NCBI RefSeq assembly: GCF_003254055.1
Contig: NZ_QKZT01000011.1
Span: 97,979-161,978 of the forward strand
Direction: 5' to 3'
From: Algoriphagus chordae
GTDB taxonomy: Bacteria > Bacteroidota > Bacteroidia > Cytophagales > Cyclobacteriaceae
Length of the DNA stretch: 64,000 nt
Within the stretch, counting starts at the first letter, position 1. Each line of letters opens with the position of its first letter. The translations under genes and the position numbers were made by a program. Under the pieces are notes generated by a model. It was not told the origin of the DNA, did no database searches, and saw nothing but the letters and a program-made list of their open reading frames with translations. Shown piece after piece: positions 18,941-26,242 of this stretch.

Positions 18941-20521
18941 CTAATCCCCTTTTCCAAAAATCTCCTCCGGACCTCTGGGAGCGACCATTATCACTTTTTC
19001 TTTTTCTACCATTACTGAACCCGCTGCGGAGCCCTTTACTTTTCTCACATATTTTGCCTCAGTGTGGATCACCGGAGCCAAGGATTCATTTTTATTCTTG
19101 GAGTAAAAGGCTGCGAGTGAAGCGGCAGTCTCCAAGACCGATGCTGGGATGCTTTTAAGCCCCGAAGTCTTGATGAGCACATGTGATCCAGGAACCATTC
19201 GTGCGTGCAGCCAGATGTCGTCTTTCTTAGTGTAGCCACGAAGCATCTCATCGTTTGCCTGGGAGGACTTGCCAACCCAGATCGGGAAGCCTTCGAATTC
19301 AAAGGTTTTGAAAGGTAAGATCACTGCATCTTTCTGTAGTGCTTTATCTTCCCCATGAGATTTCTTGAAGGATTTCAAACCTCTGAAATCATCTATACTA
19401 TTGAGTTCTTCAATTTTGGATTCTAGTATAACTGTCTGATTGATTTTTGCCTCAATAGTCTTTTCTAATTGATCCCATTCCAACTTCCGGTTCTTACTTT
19501 TTCGGTAAAGTGTAGCAGCATGATCCTGTGGTTTTTGGTTTGGCTTGAGTTGGACTTGGATGTTTTCTCCAGTGTAAAAATTCATCAATTCAGCTGCTAG
19601 ATTTCCCGCTTGAAATTCATGAAGATTTGCCATGATCACATCAGCAAGTTGTGAAGGAGGGGGTGAATTTCTGAGTTCTTCCAGTTTTTGAGTGGACTTC
19701 TCAATGTATGAATAGGTACGCTTGAGTTGCTCCTGATATTTCTTGAGTAAGGTGTTTTTATCTTTTTCAAAATTCCCCCGTACCAAAGCCAGATAAAATA
19801 GCTCATTGATGGCCTGAAGAGGGTTGGAGTAAGTTTTGACAGGATTTGTTTCAGGCAAGAGGCTGAGATGAATTTCTCCATTCTTTTCAATTAGCGAAAA
19901 GAGCGGGGTTTCCAGCATGTCTAGCAATTCCTGCATAAGCTCCCACTTGGATTGGATGTCTGCTTCAGGATAGCCATGTGCTTTAAGCCAGTTTCTAGGA
20001 ATAGCCCCTAAGGTCGGAAGGAATTTGGAGGCATTTCCCTCAAGTTCCTCGAAGCTTTCCCAACTCAAATCGTAGCTTTTGTACAGTGAGTGCCAGTCCA
20101 AATCACGGTCCTCAGCAATGCTATTTCGGAACAGTTTGATAGGCGTCTCAGTGTCTTGTTCATAGAGTAGAACATTGCTTCTTTTTGCATGAAGTTTGAA
20201 TAAGAGGATTTTACCAGATGTGAGACTGAAGTAAAATGCTCGTTCAAAACTTAAGACTTTACAGCTGACGATCTCTTCCCCAATCAGCTCTTTGAATAGG
20301 TCAATACTATTTCGTTTGGCTCGTTGGAAAACCTGAGGAAAGGAAAGATAAATCTGAGGCGGAAGAAAATGTGCTCGGATAAACCGCGATTCCACAGCAT
20401 CCTCGGTCTCTATGACCAACTCATCCTTATTCTGGGAAAAACAGGCAGTTATTTTTTTACCGAGAAAAGCTTTTTCTAACTCGGGACAGAGGTATTGTAG
20501 GAAGTGATAATTAAGATGCAT
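18941..20521 (-). CDS. NFACT family protein (RqcH/Rqc2-like)
   Basis: A 526-residue NFACT protein. It has an N-terminal NFACT-N domain (about 1-200), a central helical coiled-coil region (about 240-370) and a C-terminal NFACT-R (DUF814) domain with KKDDIWLHARMVPGSHVLI. Family members bind stalled 50S subunits with peptidyl-tRNA and add alanine tails in ribosome quality control. FER at 92-94 sits about where RqcH has its essential DR, so this copy would have E-R. It overlaps the MBL hydrolase start by one base. Confidence 0.82.
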   Translation of the reverse strand: MHLNYHFLQYLCPELEKAFLGKKITACFSQNKDELVIETEDAVESRFIRAHFLPPQIYLSFPQVFQRAKRNSIDLFKELIGEEIVSCKVLSFERAFYFSLTSGKILLFKLHAKRSNVLLYEQDTETPIKLFRNSIAEDRDLDWHSLYKSYDLSWESFEELEGNASKFLPTLGAIPRNWLKAHGYPEADIQSKWELMQELLDMLETPLFSLIEKNGEIHLSLLPETNPVKTYSNPLQAINELFYLALVRGNFEKDKNTLLKKYQEQLKRTYSYIEKSTQKLEELRNSPPPSQLADVIMANLHEFQAGNLAAELMNFYTGENIQVQLKPNQKPQDHAATLYRKSKNRKLEWDQLEKTIEAKINQTVILESKIEELNSIDDFRGLKSFKKSHGEDKALQKDAVILPFKTFEFEGFPIWVGKSSQANDEMLRGYTKKDDIWLHARMVPGSHVLIKTSGLKSIPASVLETAASLAAFYSKNKNESLAPVIHTEAKYVRKVKGSAAGSVMVEKEKVIMVAPRGPEEIFGKGD

Positions 20522-21285
20522 TAGTCCAAAGTTAGCTGAAGCCCGTCGTAGGCCAAAGCTATTCCTTCAGGCAATTCCCGATCGATGCTGTCTTGAAGAC
20601 CCAATCGGTGAGAAATATGAGTGAAATACGTTTCTTTTGCCCCTATCTTTTTAGCCATTGCTACTGCTTCATCTAGGGTAAAATGCGAAATATGAGGCTT
20701 CTTTTGCAGCGCATTTAATACCAAAACTTCCGTTCCTTCGATTAGTTTCAGGGATTCTTCAGAGATATAATTGGCATCCGTGATATAAGTGAAATCTCCG
20801 ATTCGGAAACCTAAAATTGGAAGTTTGTAGTGCATTACAGGAATAGGTGTGATGGTGATTCCTTCTATTACAAACTGATTTTCATCGATTTCGATGGTCT
20901 CCACCATAGGAACTCCAGGGTATCTTTTTCCTGTGAAAATGTAAGAGAATTCACGCTTAATCTGCTCTATGACCTGATATTTTCCGAAAACAGGCATGTC
21001 TTTTTGTTGCATGAAATTGAACGGACGGATATCATCCAGTCCAGCAGTATGATCCTTGTGTTCGTGTGTAAAAAGTACCGCATCCAGGCTACTGATACCG
21101 GCTCTTAGGATTTGACTGCGGAAATCTGGTCCTGTGTCAATGACCAAGCTGAGTTTACCGATTTGAATATGAACCGAGGATCTAAATCGCTTGTCCCGGA
21201 AATCTAAGGACTTGCAAACTGAACAAGTGCAGCCGATCACGGGAACGCCTTGAGAGGTGCCTGTTCCTAAAAAAGTTACTTTCAA
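20521..21285 (-). CDS. MBL-fold metallo-hydrolase (PhnP-like)
   Basis: A 254-residue metallo-beta-lactamase-fold enzyme. It starts GTGTSQGVPVIGCTC, the motif of PhnP-like and YycJ-like phosphodiesterases. The metal site THEHKDHTAGLDD is at about residues 76-88, with later ligands at DTGPDFRS, the VMHYK segment and HISHR near the end. Likely substrates are cyclic phosphates or nucleic-acid ends; no choice can be made. It shares ATGA with the upstream 92-residue gene and a base with the NFACT gene, so the three are one coupled unit. Confidence 0.85.
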   Translation of the reverse strand: MKVTFLGTGTSQGVPVIGCTCSVCKSLDFRDKRFRSSVHIQIGKLSLVIDTGPDFRSQILRAGISSLDAVLFTHEHKDHTAGLDDIRPFNFMQQKDMPVFGKYQVIEQIKREFSYIFTGKRYPGVPMVETIEIDENQFVIEGITITPIPVMHYKLPILGFRIGDFTYITDANYISEESLKLIEGTEVLVLNALQKKPHISHFTLDEAVAMAKKIGAKETYFTHISHRLGLQDSIDRELPEGIALAYDGLQLTLD

Positions 21286-21560
21286 AATTTTAACTGGGTT
21301 TGCCTCAACTCGGTGAGGAAGTCATGATTTGCTTTGTCCTTGAAATCTGCGGGATCAAGATTCAACTCAATCAGAATATCTATGAGCGCGTTGATTTTGC
21401 CTTCCAAGGGGAAATATTTATTAACGATGACGATTTTGGCATCATTCAAAACACAATAGCCAGATTTGAAATTACCCTTTTCATAGCGCAACATGTATTC
21501 TGATGAGGCGAATAGATTTTCGAGTTTGTCCAAAAAGTGCTTGGTGTGTTTTATGGCCAT
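21282..21560 (-). CDS. Small conserved Bacteroidota protein
   Basis: A 92-residue soluble protein with no known function. The central block LRYEKGNFKSGYCVL is the part I recognise as conserved in Bacteroidota homologs. The fold appears alpha/beta, with no signal or membrane segment. Its stop overlaps the MBL hydrolase start (ATGA at 21282-21285), and it begins one base after the receiver-protein stop, so it is in the middle of a long operon. Confidence 0.7.
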   Translation of the reverse strand: MAIKHTKHFLDKLENLFASSEYMLRYEKGNFKSGYCVLNDAKIVIVNKYFPLEGKINALIDILIELNLDPADFKDKANHDFLTELRQTQLKF

Positions 21561-21561
21561 T

Positions 21562-21939
21562 TTAGCTGAGGAATTTCTTTACCGTTGCGAGTAATTTATC
21601 ATAATCCAGAGGTTTCTGGATAAAATCATCAAAACCTATTCTTCTGAATTCATCCATTGTCAGGTTGTTCATGTTACCCGAAATAGCGATGATAGGAAGT
21701 TTTGACTTGATCGGGTCATCCAGACTTCTAATCATTTTGGTGCAAGTAGAGCCATCCAACACTGGCATATTGAGATCCATTAGAATTAGGTCAAATTCTT
21801 CTTTTTCCAGCATTTCTAATACTTGTTTGCCATTACGGGCAGCCTTCATCTGATAGTTTTCAAACGAGAGGATACTTTTGGTCAGGTTGATGATGACAGA
21901 ACTGTCTTCACCGACCAGGATTTTTTTGGTGTTACTCAT
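21562..21939 (-). CDS. Single-domain response regulator
   Basis: A 125-residue stand-alone receiver. All key residues are present: acidic pair E11-D12, phosphoacceptor D55 in LILMDLNMP, S87 in IIAISGN and K109 in FIQKP. It has no output domain, so it acts by protein contact or as a phosphate shuttle, like CheY or Spo0F. Its start overlaps the stop of the receiver-HPt gene by 4 bases (21936-21939), so it is probably the partner of that HPt domain. Confidence 0.92.
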   Translation of the reverse strand: MSNTKKILVGEDSSVIINLTKSILSFENYQMKAARNGKQVLEMLEKEEFDLILMDLNMPVLDGSTCTKMIRSLDDPIKSKLPIIAISGNMNNLTMDEFRRIGFDDFIQKPLDYDKLLATVKKFLS

Positions 21940-22676
21940 GGGTTAAAAGTAGTTTCTTCTTGGAGATATTTCTCAAATAGTTCACGCTCATTTTTAAGTT
22001 TTTTTACAGCTATTTCCAAAGAATTCCATTCCTGAGACCTTGCCAATAGATCCGCAGCAGATGACAAGTTGTAAATTTCATTTACTCCCAAGGAGCCAGA
22101 GTTACCTTTCATAGTGTGCAGTTGTTCGATCAAAATTTGTTGATCTTTTTCCGTAAATGCCTCATCTATTTTATTGATTAATTGATCAAATTCTTCCAAG
22201 AAATCAGTGTAGATAGACTTTATGTTTTCTAAGGAATTGTATTTCATTAATTGCTGAAATACATCTTGGTCTAAGATAAGGCTTTCTTTTTCAGTAGTTT
22301 CTGGTTCTTCTCTTGGGTTGAGTGTAGAAGAGATTACTTCTAAGAATTCTTTGGGTAGGATAGGCTTGGAGATAAATCCATCAAATCCCATTTCTAAATA
22401 ACTTTTGCAAGTAGCATCTGCTGAATAGGTAGAAACAGCGATGATTGGGCATTGGAATATTGACTGTCTCCATATTATTTTTGCAGCAGTAATACCGTCC
22501 ATATTAGGCATTTGAATAGCCATAAGGATCAAATCAAACTTATCTTTCGATGCCTTTTCCACCGCTTCCACTCCATTTTTCACGGATTCGAAACTGTATA
22601 GCTGGCCGATTAGATTTTCGAATAACGTCCGGTTTAAGTCATTATTCTCGACAATCAAGACCTTTTTGCTTTTCAT
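21936..22676 (-). CDS. Degenerate receiver-HPt protein
   Basis: A 246-residue protein. Residues 1-120 are a receiver-like domain in which the phosphoacceptor Asp is Ala53 (LILMAIQMP, codon GCT) and the acidic pair reads E10-N11, while S82 and K104 remain. Residues about 140-245 form an HPt domain with an intact phosphohistidine H187 in LHTMKGNSGSLG. The receiver can hardly be phosphorylated, but the HPt can. It is coupled to a normal receiver downstream. It probably relays phosphate from a remote hybrid kinase, with the dead receiver as docking or regulatory module. Confidence 0.88.
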   Translation of the reverse strand: MKSKKVLIVENNDLNRTLFENLIGQLYSFESVKNGVEAVEKASKDKFDLILMAIQMPNMDGITAAKIIWRQSIFQCPIIAVSTYSADATCKSYLEMGFDGFISKPILPKEFLEVISSTLNPREEPETTEKESLILDQDVFQQLMKYNSLENIKSIYTDFLEEFDQLINKIDEAFTEKDQQILIEQLHTMKGNSGSLGVNEIYNLSSAADLLARSQEWNSLEIAVKKLKNERELFEKYLQEETTFNP

Positions 22677-22714
22677 TACTTTACTTTGGACTTTCAGCTA
22701 ACTAATAACTCATT

Positions 22715-23623
22715 TTGTCAAACCGATCCTATTTAATCCTGGTGGTAGGCCCCACGGCAGTCGGCAAGACCGATTTGTGTCTAAATTTAGCCAAAAATTT
22801 CAAGACTGAAATTGTGTCCTGTGACAGCAGACAGTTTTATCGTGAGATGAATATCGGTACTGCTAAGCCCAGTTCAGATGAATTAAAGCAGGTGCCTCAT
22901 CATTTTATCAACAGTCTGTCTATTGACGAGGCGTATGATGTTCGCAAGTTTGAGCGAGAAGCAATGACTTTGCTGGATGAATTATTTGAACAACATCAAC
23001 TGGTGATCATGACTGGTGGATCTGGCTTGTTTGCGGATGCAATTGTAAATGGCCTCGATGAAATGCCAGAAGTTAAGCCAGAGATTCGAGCGACGATCAT
23101 CCAAGAATATGAGCAAAAAGGCTTAGCTTTTTTGCAGCAGGAAATTGCCGAAAATGATCCGGAGTATTTCGAAAAAGTAGATCAAAAGAATCCGCAGCGA
23201 TTGATGCGAGCCTTGGAAATCTGGAGAGGGACGGGTAAGAAATTCAGTTCGTTTCGTGTGAAATCAAAAACAGAAAGAGCCTTTGAAGTGATCAAAATAG
23301 GTTTGGAACGAGATCGTGCGGAATTGTATGCTCGGATTGATTTAAGGATGGATCAGATGATTGGAGCGGGCTTGTTTGAAGAAGCAAAATCACTCTTTGA
23401 AAAGCGAGATCTGAATGCATTACAGACGGTGGGTTACTCTGAAATCTTCGGCTTTCTCGATGGTGATTATGATAAGGAAGAAGCGGTACGTTTACTTAAG
23501 AGAAATTCCAGACGTTATGCAAAGCGACAGATGACTTGGTTCAAAAAAGATGAATCAATCAAATGGTTTGCACCAGAAGATCAGCAGGAAATTTTAGAAT
23601 ACATAAAAAGTCAAATCACCTGA
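22715..23623 (+). CDS. miaA: tRNA dimethylallyltransferase
   Basis: A 302-residue enzyme adding a dimethylallyl group to A37 of tRNAs reading UNN codons. It has the P-loop GPTAVGKT at residues 12-19, SCDSRQFYREMNIGTAKP and the PHH region. The start is TTG at 22715: an in-frame TAA lies 9 bases upstream and there is no ATG before the P-loop. The last 13 bases overlap the convergent 111-residue gene. Confidence 0.95.
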   Translation: MSNRSYLILVVGPTAVGKTDLCLNLAKNFKTEIVSCDSRQFYREMNIGTAKPSSDELKQVPHHFINSLSIDEAYDVRKFEREAMTLLDELFEQHQLVIMTGGSGLFADAIVNGLDEMPEVKPEIRATIIQEYEQKGLAFLQQEIAENDPEYFEKVDQKNPQRLMRALEIWRGTGKKFSSFRVKSKTERAFEVIKIGLERDRAELYARIDLRMDQMIGAGLFEEAKSLFEKRDLNALQTVGYSEIFGFLDGDYDKEEAVRLLKRNSRRYAKRQMTWFKKDESIKWFAPEDQQEILEYIKSQIT

Positions 23624-23946
23624 AAACTGGCGATAGTCCCCACCCAATTGTAAGGTGCTTTTTTTAGAAGTTCATTGTATTGAATACGATTGACTTTCAT
23701 CTCACGAATGATTTCAAGCGCTTTTTCAGCGATGCTTTTTTCAATTTTCTTTTCCTTAAGTGCGGCGATTAGTAGATCTGGATCAGAAGAATCTTCTACC
23801 AAAATCCCAAGTGCTGGGTTTAAGGAATTAAGCTTATATAGTAACTCTTTTTGCTTATTGAGTTTGCTTTGTAAAACGTTTTTCACGGTAAAGAAAAACA
23901 GGAGGGCTCCGCCTCCCAGCATGATAAATAGTGGTATAAAACCCAT
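23611..23946 (-). CDS. Small membrane-anchored protein of unknown function
   Basis: A 111-residue protein with one N-terminal membrane helix (about 4-24) followed by a charged, helical soluble part with alternating Leu/Lys. I do not recognise a domain. It begins one base downstream of the pfkA stop and probably belongs to the pfkA transcript. Its 3' end overlaps miaA by 13 bases, on the opposite strand. Confidence 0.65.
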   Translation of the reverse strand: MGFIPLFIMLGGGALLFFFTVKNVLQSKLNKQKELLYKLNSLNPALGILVEDSSDPDLLIAALKEKKIEKSIAEKALEIIREMKVNRIQYNELLKKAPYNWVGTIASFQVI

Positions 23947-23947
23947 C

Positions 23948-24922
23948 TTATATACTCAAGATTTTCATTAATTTAAGATGATCTTCGATCAGCGATTTTG
24001 TCTTGCCTATGCAGTCTGCAAAAGGAGTGAATACCACTTCTTGATTGACTACTCCAGCCATATGAAACTGATGACCAGCTAATAAACCTTCCACAGCTGA
24101 CATTCCGCAACGGCTAGCTAAAACTCGGTCCCTAGCCGTAGGGTTTCCTCCTCGCTGAATATGACCAAGCGTAGTTACTTTGAAGTCCTTGGTAGGATCA
24201 TTCAACTTCTGTTTCACTTTTTCCATGACGGTCTGAGCATTACCGGCATCATCACCTTCTGCTACAACTATGATACTGGAAGATTTGGATTTTCTCAGAT
24301 TCTTCAAAGACTTGACGACATGATCTAAGTCGGTTTTGCTCTCTGGAACCATCACAAATTCGGCACCTCCGCCAATTCCAGATTCTACAGCGATGAATCC
24401 AGCATCTCTACCCATTACCTCGATAAAGAAAATTCTATCGTGAGCAGCTGCAGTATCACGGATTTTGTCAATTGCTTCCAAAGCAGTATTTACTGCCGTG
24501 TCAAAACCAATGGTATAATCAGTACCATAAAGGTCATTGTCAATTGTTCCTGGACAACCAATGGTAGGTATTCCATATTCTTCAAAAAACACTTTGGCAC
24601 CAGTGAAAGTCCCGTCTCCACCTATTGCCACCAAGCCTTCTATGCCAAGAGCAGTAAGATTGTCATAGGCCTTCTTTCTACCCTCAGGAGTTTTGAATTC
24701 CATAGATCGGGCAGACTTAAGAACAGTTCCACCACGCTGCACGATATTACTTACAGAGTGAGATTGAAGTCGCTTGATCTCTCCATCGATCATTCCTTCA
24801 TATCCGCGATATATTCCATATACTTCCAGTTCCTTGAAAATGGCAGTACGAACGACCGCTCTCACGCAAGCGTTCATGCCAGGGCTATCCCCTCCAGAAG
24901 TAAAAACAGCTATTTTTTTCAT
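23948..24922 (-). CDS. pfkA: ATP-dependent 6-phosphofructokinase
   Basis: A 324-residue enzyme (from the ATG at 24922) phosphorylating fructose 6-phosphate. It shows TSGGDSPGMNA (ATP), GGDGTFTGA and the catalytic segment PGTIDNDLYGTDYTIGFDTA. I prefer 24922 because homologs begin KKIAVFTSGG; an in-frame ATG at 24943 would add seven residues. The 45 bases from this start codon outward are duplicated 179 bases upstream. Confidence 0.95.
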   Translation of the reverse strand: MKKIAVFTSGGDSPGMNACVRAVVRTAIFKELEVYGIYRGYEGMIDGEIKRLQSHSVSNIVQRGGTVLKSARSMEFKTPEGRKKAYDNLTALGIEGLVAIGGDGTFTGAKVFFEEYGIPTIGCPGTIDNDLYGTDYTIGFDTAVNTALEAIDKIRDTAAAHDRIFFIEVMGRDAGFIAVESGIGGGAEFVMVPESKTDLDHVVKSLKNLRKSKSSSIIVVAEGDDAGNAQTVMEKVKQKLNDPTKDFKVTTLGHIQRGGNPTARDRVLASRCGMSAVEGLLAGHQFHMAGVVNQEVVFTPFADCIGKTKSLIEDHLKLMKILSI

Positions 24923-25274
24923 AGGTCTATAATTGTTTTTCAATTGTCAAATGGAATCTCGCATGGTTATTACCTCGATAAGTATCCAGGCATCCCACAG
25001 CTTGACAATTAAGTCATGCTTGTCTGCCTCAGGCAGGCTCGATTTCATTGCTCATAGGTTTAAGATTCCAAAAATAGCGATTAAAGAAAGAATGCTTTCA
25101 TATGTTTATAATAGTTTTTCAGCGATCATATGGAATCTCGCATTCATTATGATTATTCCTAAGTTTGACTTTTGAGCCATGCTCGATTTCAGTTTCTGAA
25201 ATTATTAAACTCTTAATAAAGATAGATTTTGAAAAGCGCTTGAATTCCAGTCCCAAAAATCTGACTTTGGGGGT
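24923..25274. repeat. Duplicated upstream segment of pfkA with a palindromic insert
   Basis: The 352-base gap between pfkA and the aldo/keto reductase holds two diverged copies of one segment. Bases 24920-24964 and 25099-25143 align without gaps at about 37 of 45 positions, both ending in TGGAATCTCGCAT. Further on, both contain TTGAC, then CATG and CTCGATTTCA (25015-25046 and 25178-25191). In the first copy a 19-base palindrome-bearing sequence (25019-25037) stands between CATG and CTCGATTTCA. No gene is seen in the gap. Confidence 0.65.
25019..25037 (+). repeat. 19-bp REP-like palindromic insert
   Basis: The sequence CTTGTCTGCCTCAGGCAGG contains the hairpin CTGCC-TCA-GGCAG. It is absent at the matching site of the second copy (25181/25182). 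A related sequence, CTTGTCCGCC-GT-GGCGG, is on the minus strand at 43258-43275. Confidence 0.6.
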
Positions 25275-26165
25275 ATGGAAACTAGAAAAATACCAGCTTT
25301 ATCATTTGAAATTAGCCCAATCGGCTTGGGATGCATGTCTCTGAAGGCTAATCAAAAACAAGCCCAACGAATTATTGATATGGCCTTAGCTGGCGGAATT
25401 AATTTTTTGGATACTGCGGATATGTATCAAAATGGACTGAATGAAGAAATGGTGGGGGCGGCGATTCGTGATCGGAGAAAAGATCTGGTGTTAGCCACCA
25501 AAGTAGGTAATCAAATGCGTGCAGATGGAAGTGGCTGGGATTGGAATCCTAGTAAAACTTACATTCTGAAAGCTGTAGAGGATAGTCTTAAGCGATTACA
25601 GACTGATTACATAGATATCTATCAGCTACACGGTGGCACCTTAGAAGATCCTTGGGAAGAAACGCTGGAAGCCTTTGAGATACTGAAAACTCAGGGAAAA
25701 ATCCGGGCATTTGGGATTTCCTCCATTCGGCCAAATGTGATTCGAAAAGTGCTTTCGATGAGTCCTCCAGCTACCATTATGATGCAATACAATCCTTTGG
25801 ATCGTAGGCCAGAGGAAGAAGCTTTCCCCTTGATCGCGGCATCTGATTCCAGAGTTTTAGTAAGAGGCACCTTTGCCAAAGGACTTTTGATCAGTAAATC
25901 TGCGGAGCCATTTTTGGATTTTACTGCTGCAGAAGTTATCGGAATCCGAAAATTGATTGCAGATTCTGGTTTGCTCCCTGAGGCGTTTTTGATTCGGTTT
26001 GGATTGATACAGCCAGCTGTAGGTTCACTGGTGATAGGAGCAAGTTCAGTAGAGCAAGTTGAAAAAATGATTTACGCATATCAGCAGCATGACATGATTT
26101 CTGATGATTTGATAAAAGAAATCTCCGCCAAAATACCACTGAACTTCTATAGCCAGCACCGGTAA
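25275..26165 (+). CDS. Aldo/keto reductase
   Basis: A 296-residue TIM-barrel NAD(P)H oxidoreductase of the AKR superfamily. The catalytic residues are readable: Asp and Tyr in FLDTADMYQNG, Lys in LATKVGNQ and His in YQLHGG. The C-terminal cofactor segment VIGASSVEQVE is also present. No signal peptide is visible. The carbonyl substrate cannot be inferred. It ends 8 bases before the open frame of the acylase but is probably an independent gene. Confidence 0.9.
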   Translation: METRKIPALSFEISPIGLGCMSLKANQKQAQRIIDMALAGGINFLDTADMYQNGLNEEMVGAAIRDRRKDLVLATKVGNQMRADGSGWDWNPSKTYILKAVEDSLKRLQTDYIDIYQLHGGTLEDPWEETLEAFEILKTQGKIRAFGISSIRPNVIRKVLSMSPPATIMMQYNPLDRRPEEEAFPLIAASDSRVLVRGTFAKGLLISKSAEPFLDFTAAEVIGIRKLIADSGLLPEAFLIRFGLIQPAVGSLVIGASSVEQVEKMIYAYQQHDMISDDLIKEISAKIPLNFYSQHR

Positions 26166-26242
26166 AATTTCGATTGCCTAGACCTTACAAAAAGCCTATT
26201 TTGCTAGAATTATGTTCAACCTGCTTTTTAAAACACCCAAAT

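Noticed and set aside
24440..25012. A 190-codon plus-strand frame opposite pfkA and its leader
   Set aside because: Most of it is antisense to pfkA; the rest falls in the duplicated leader; no domain or signal is seen.
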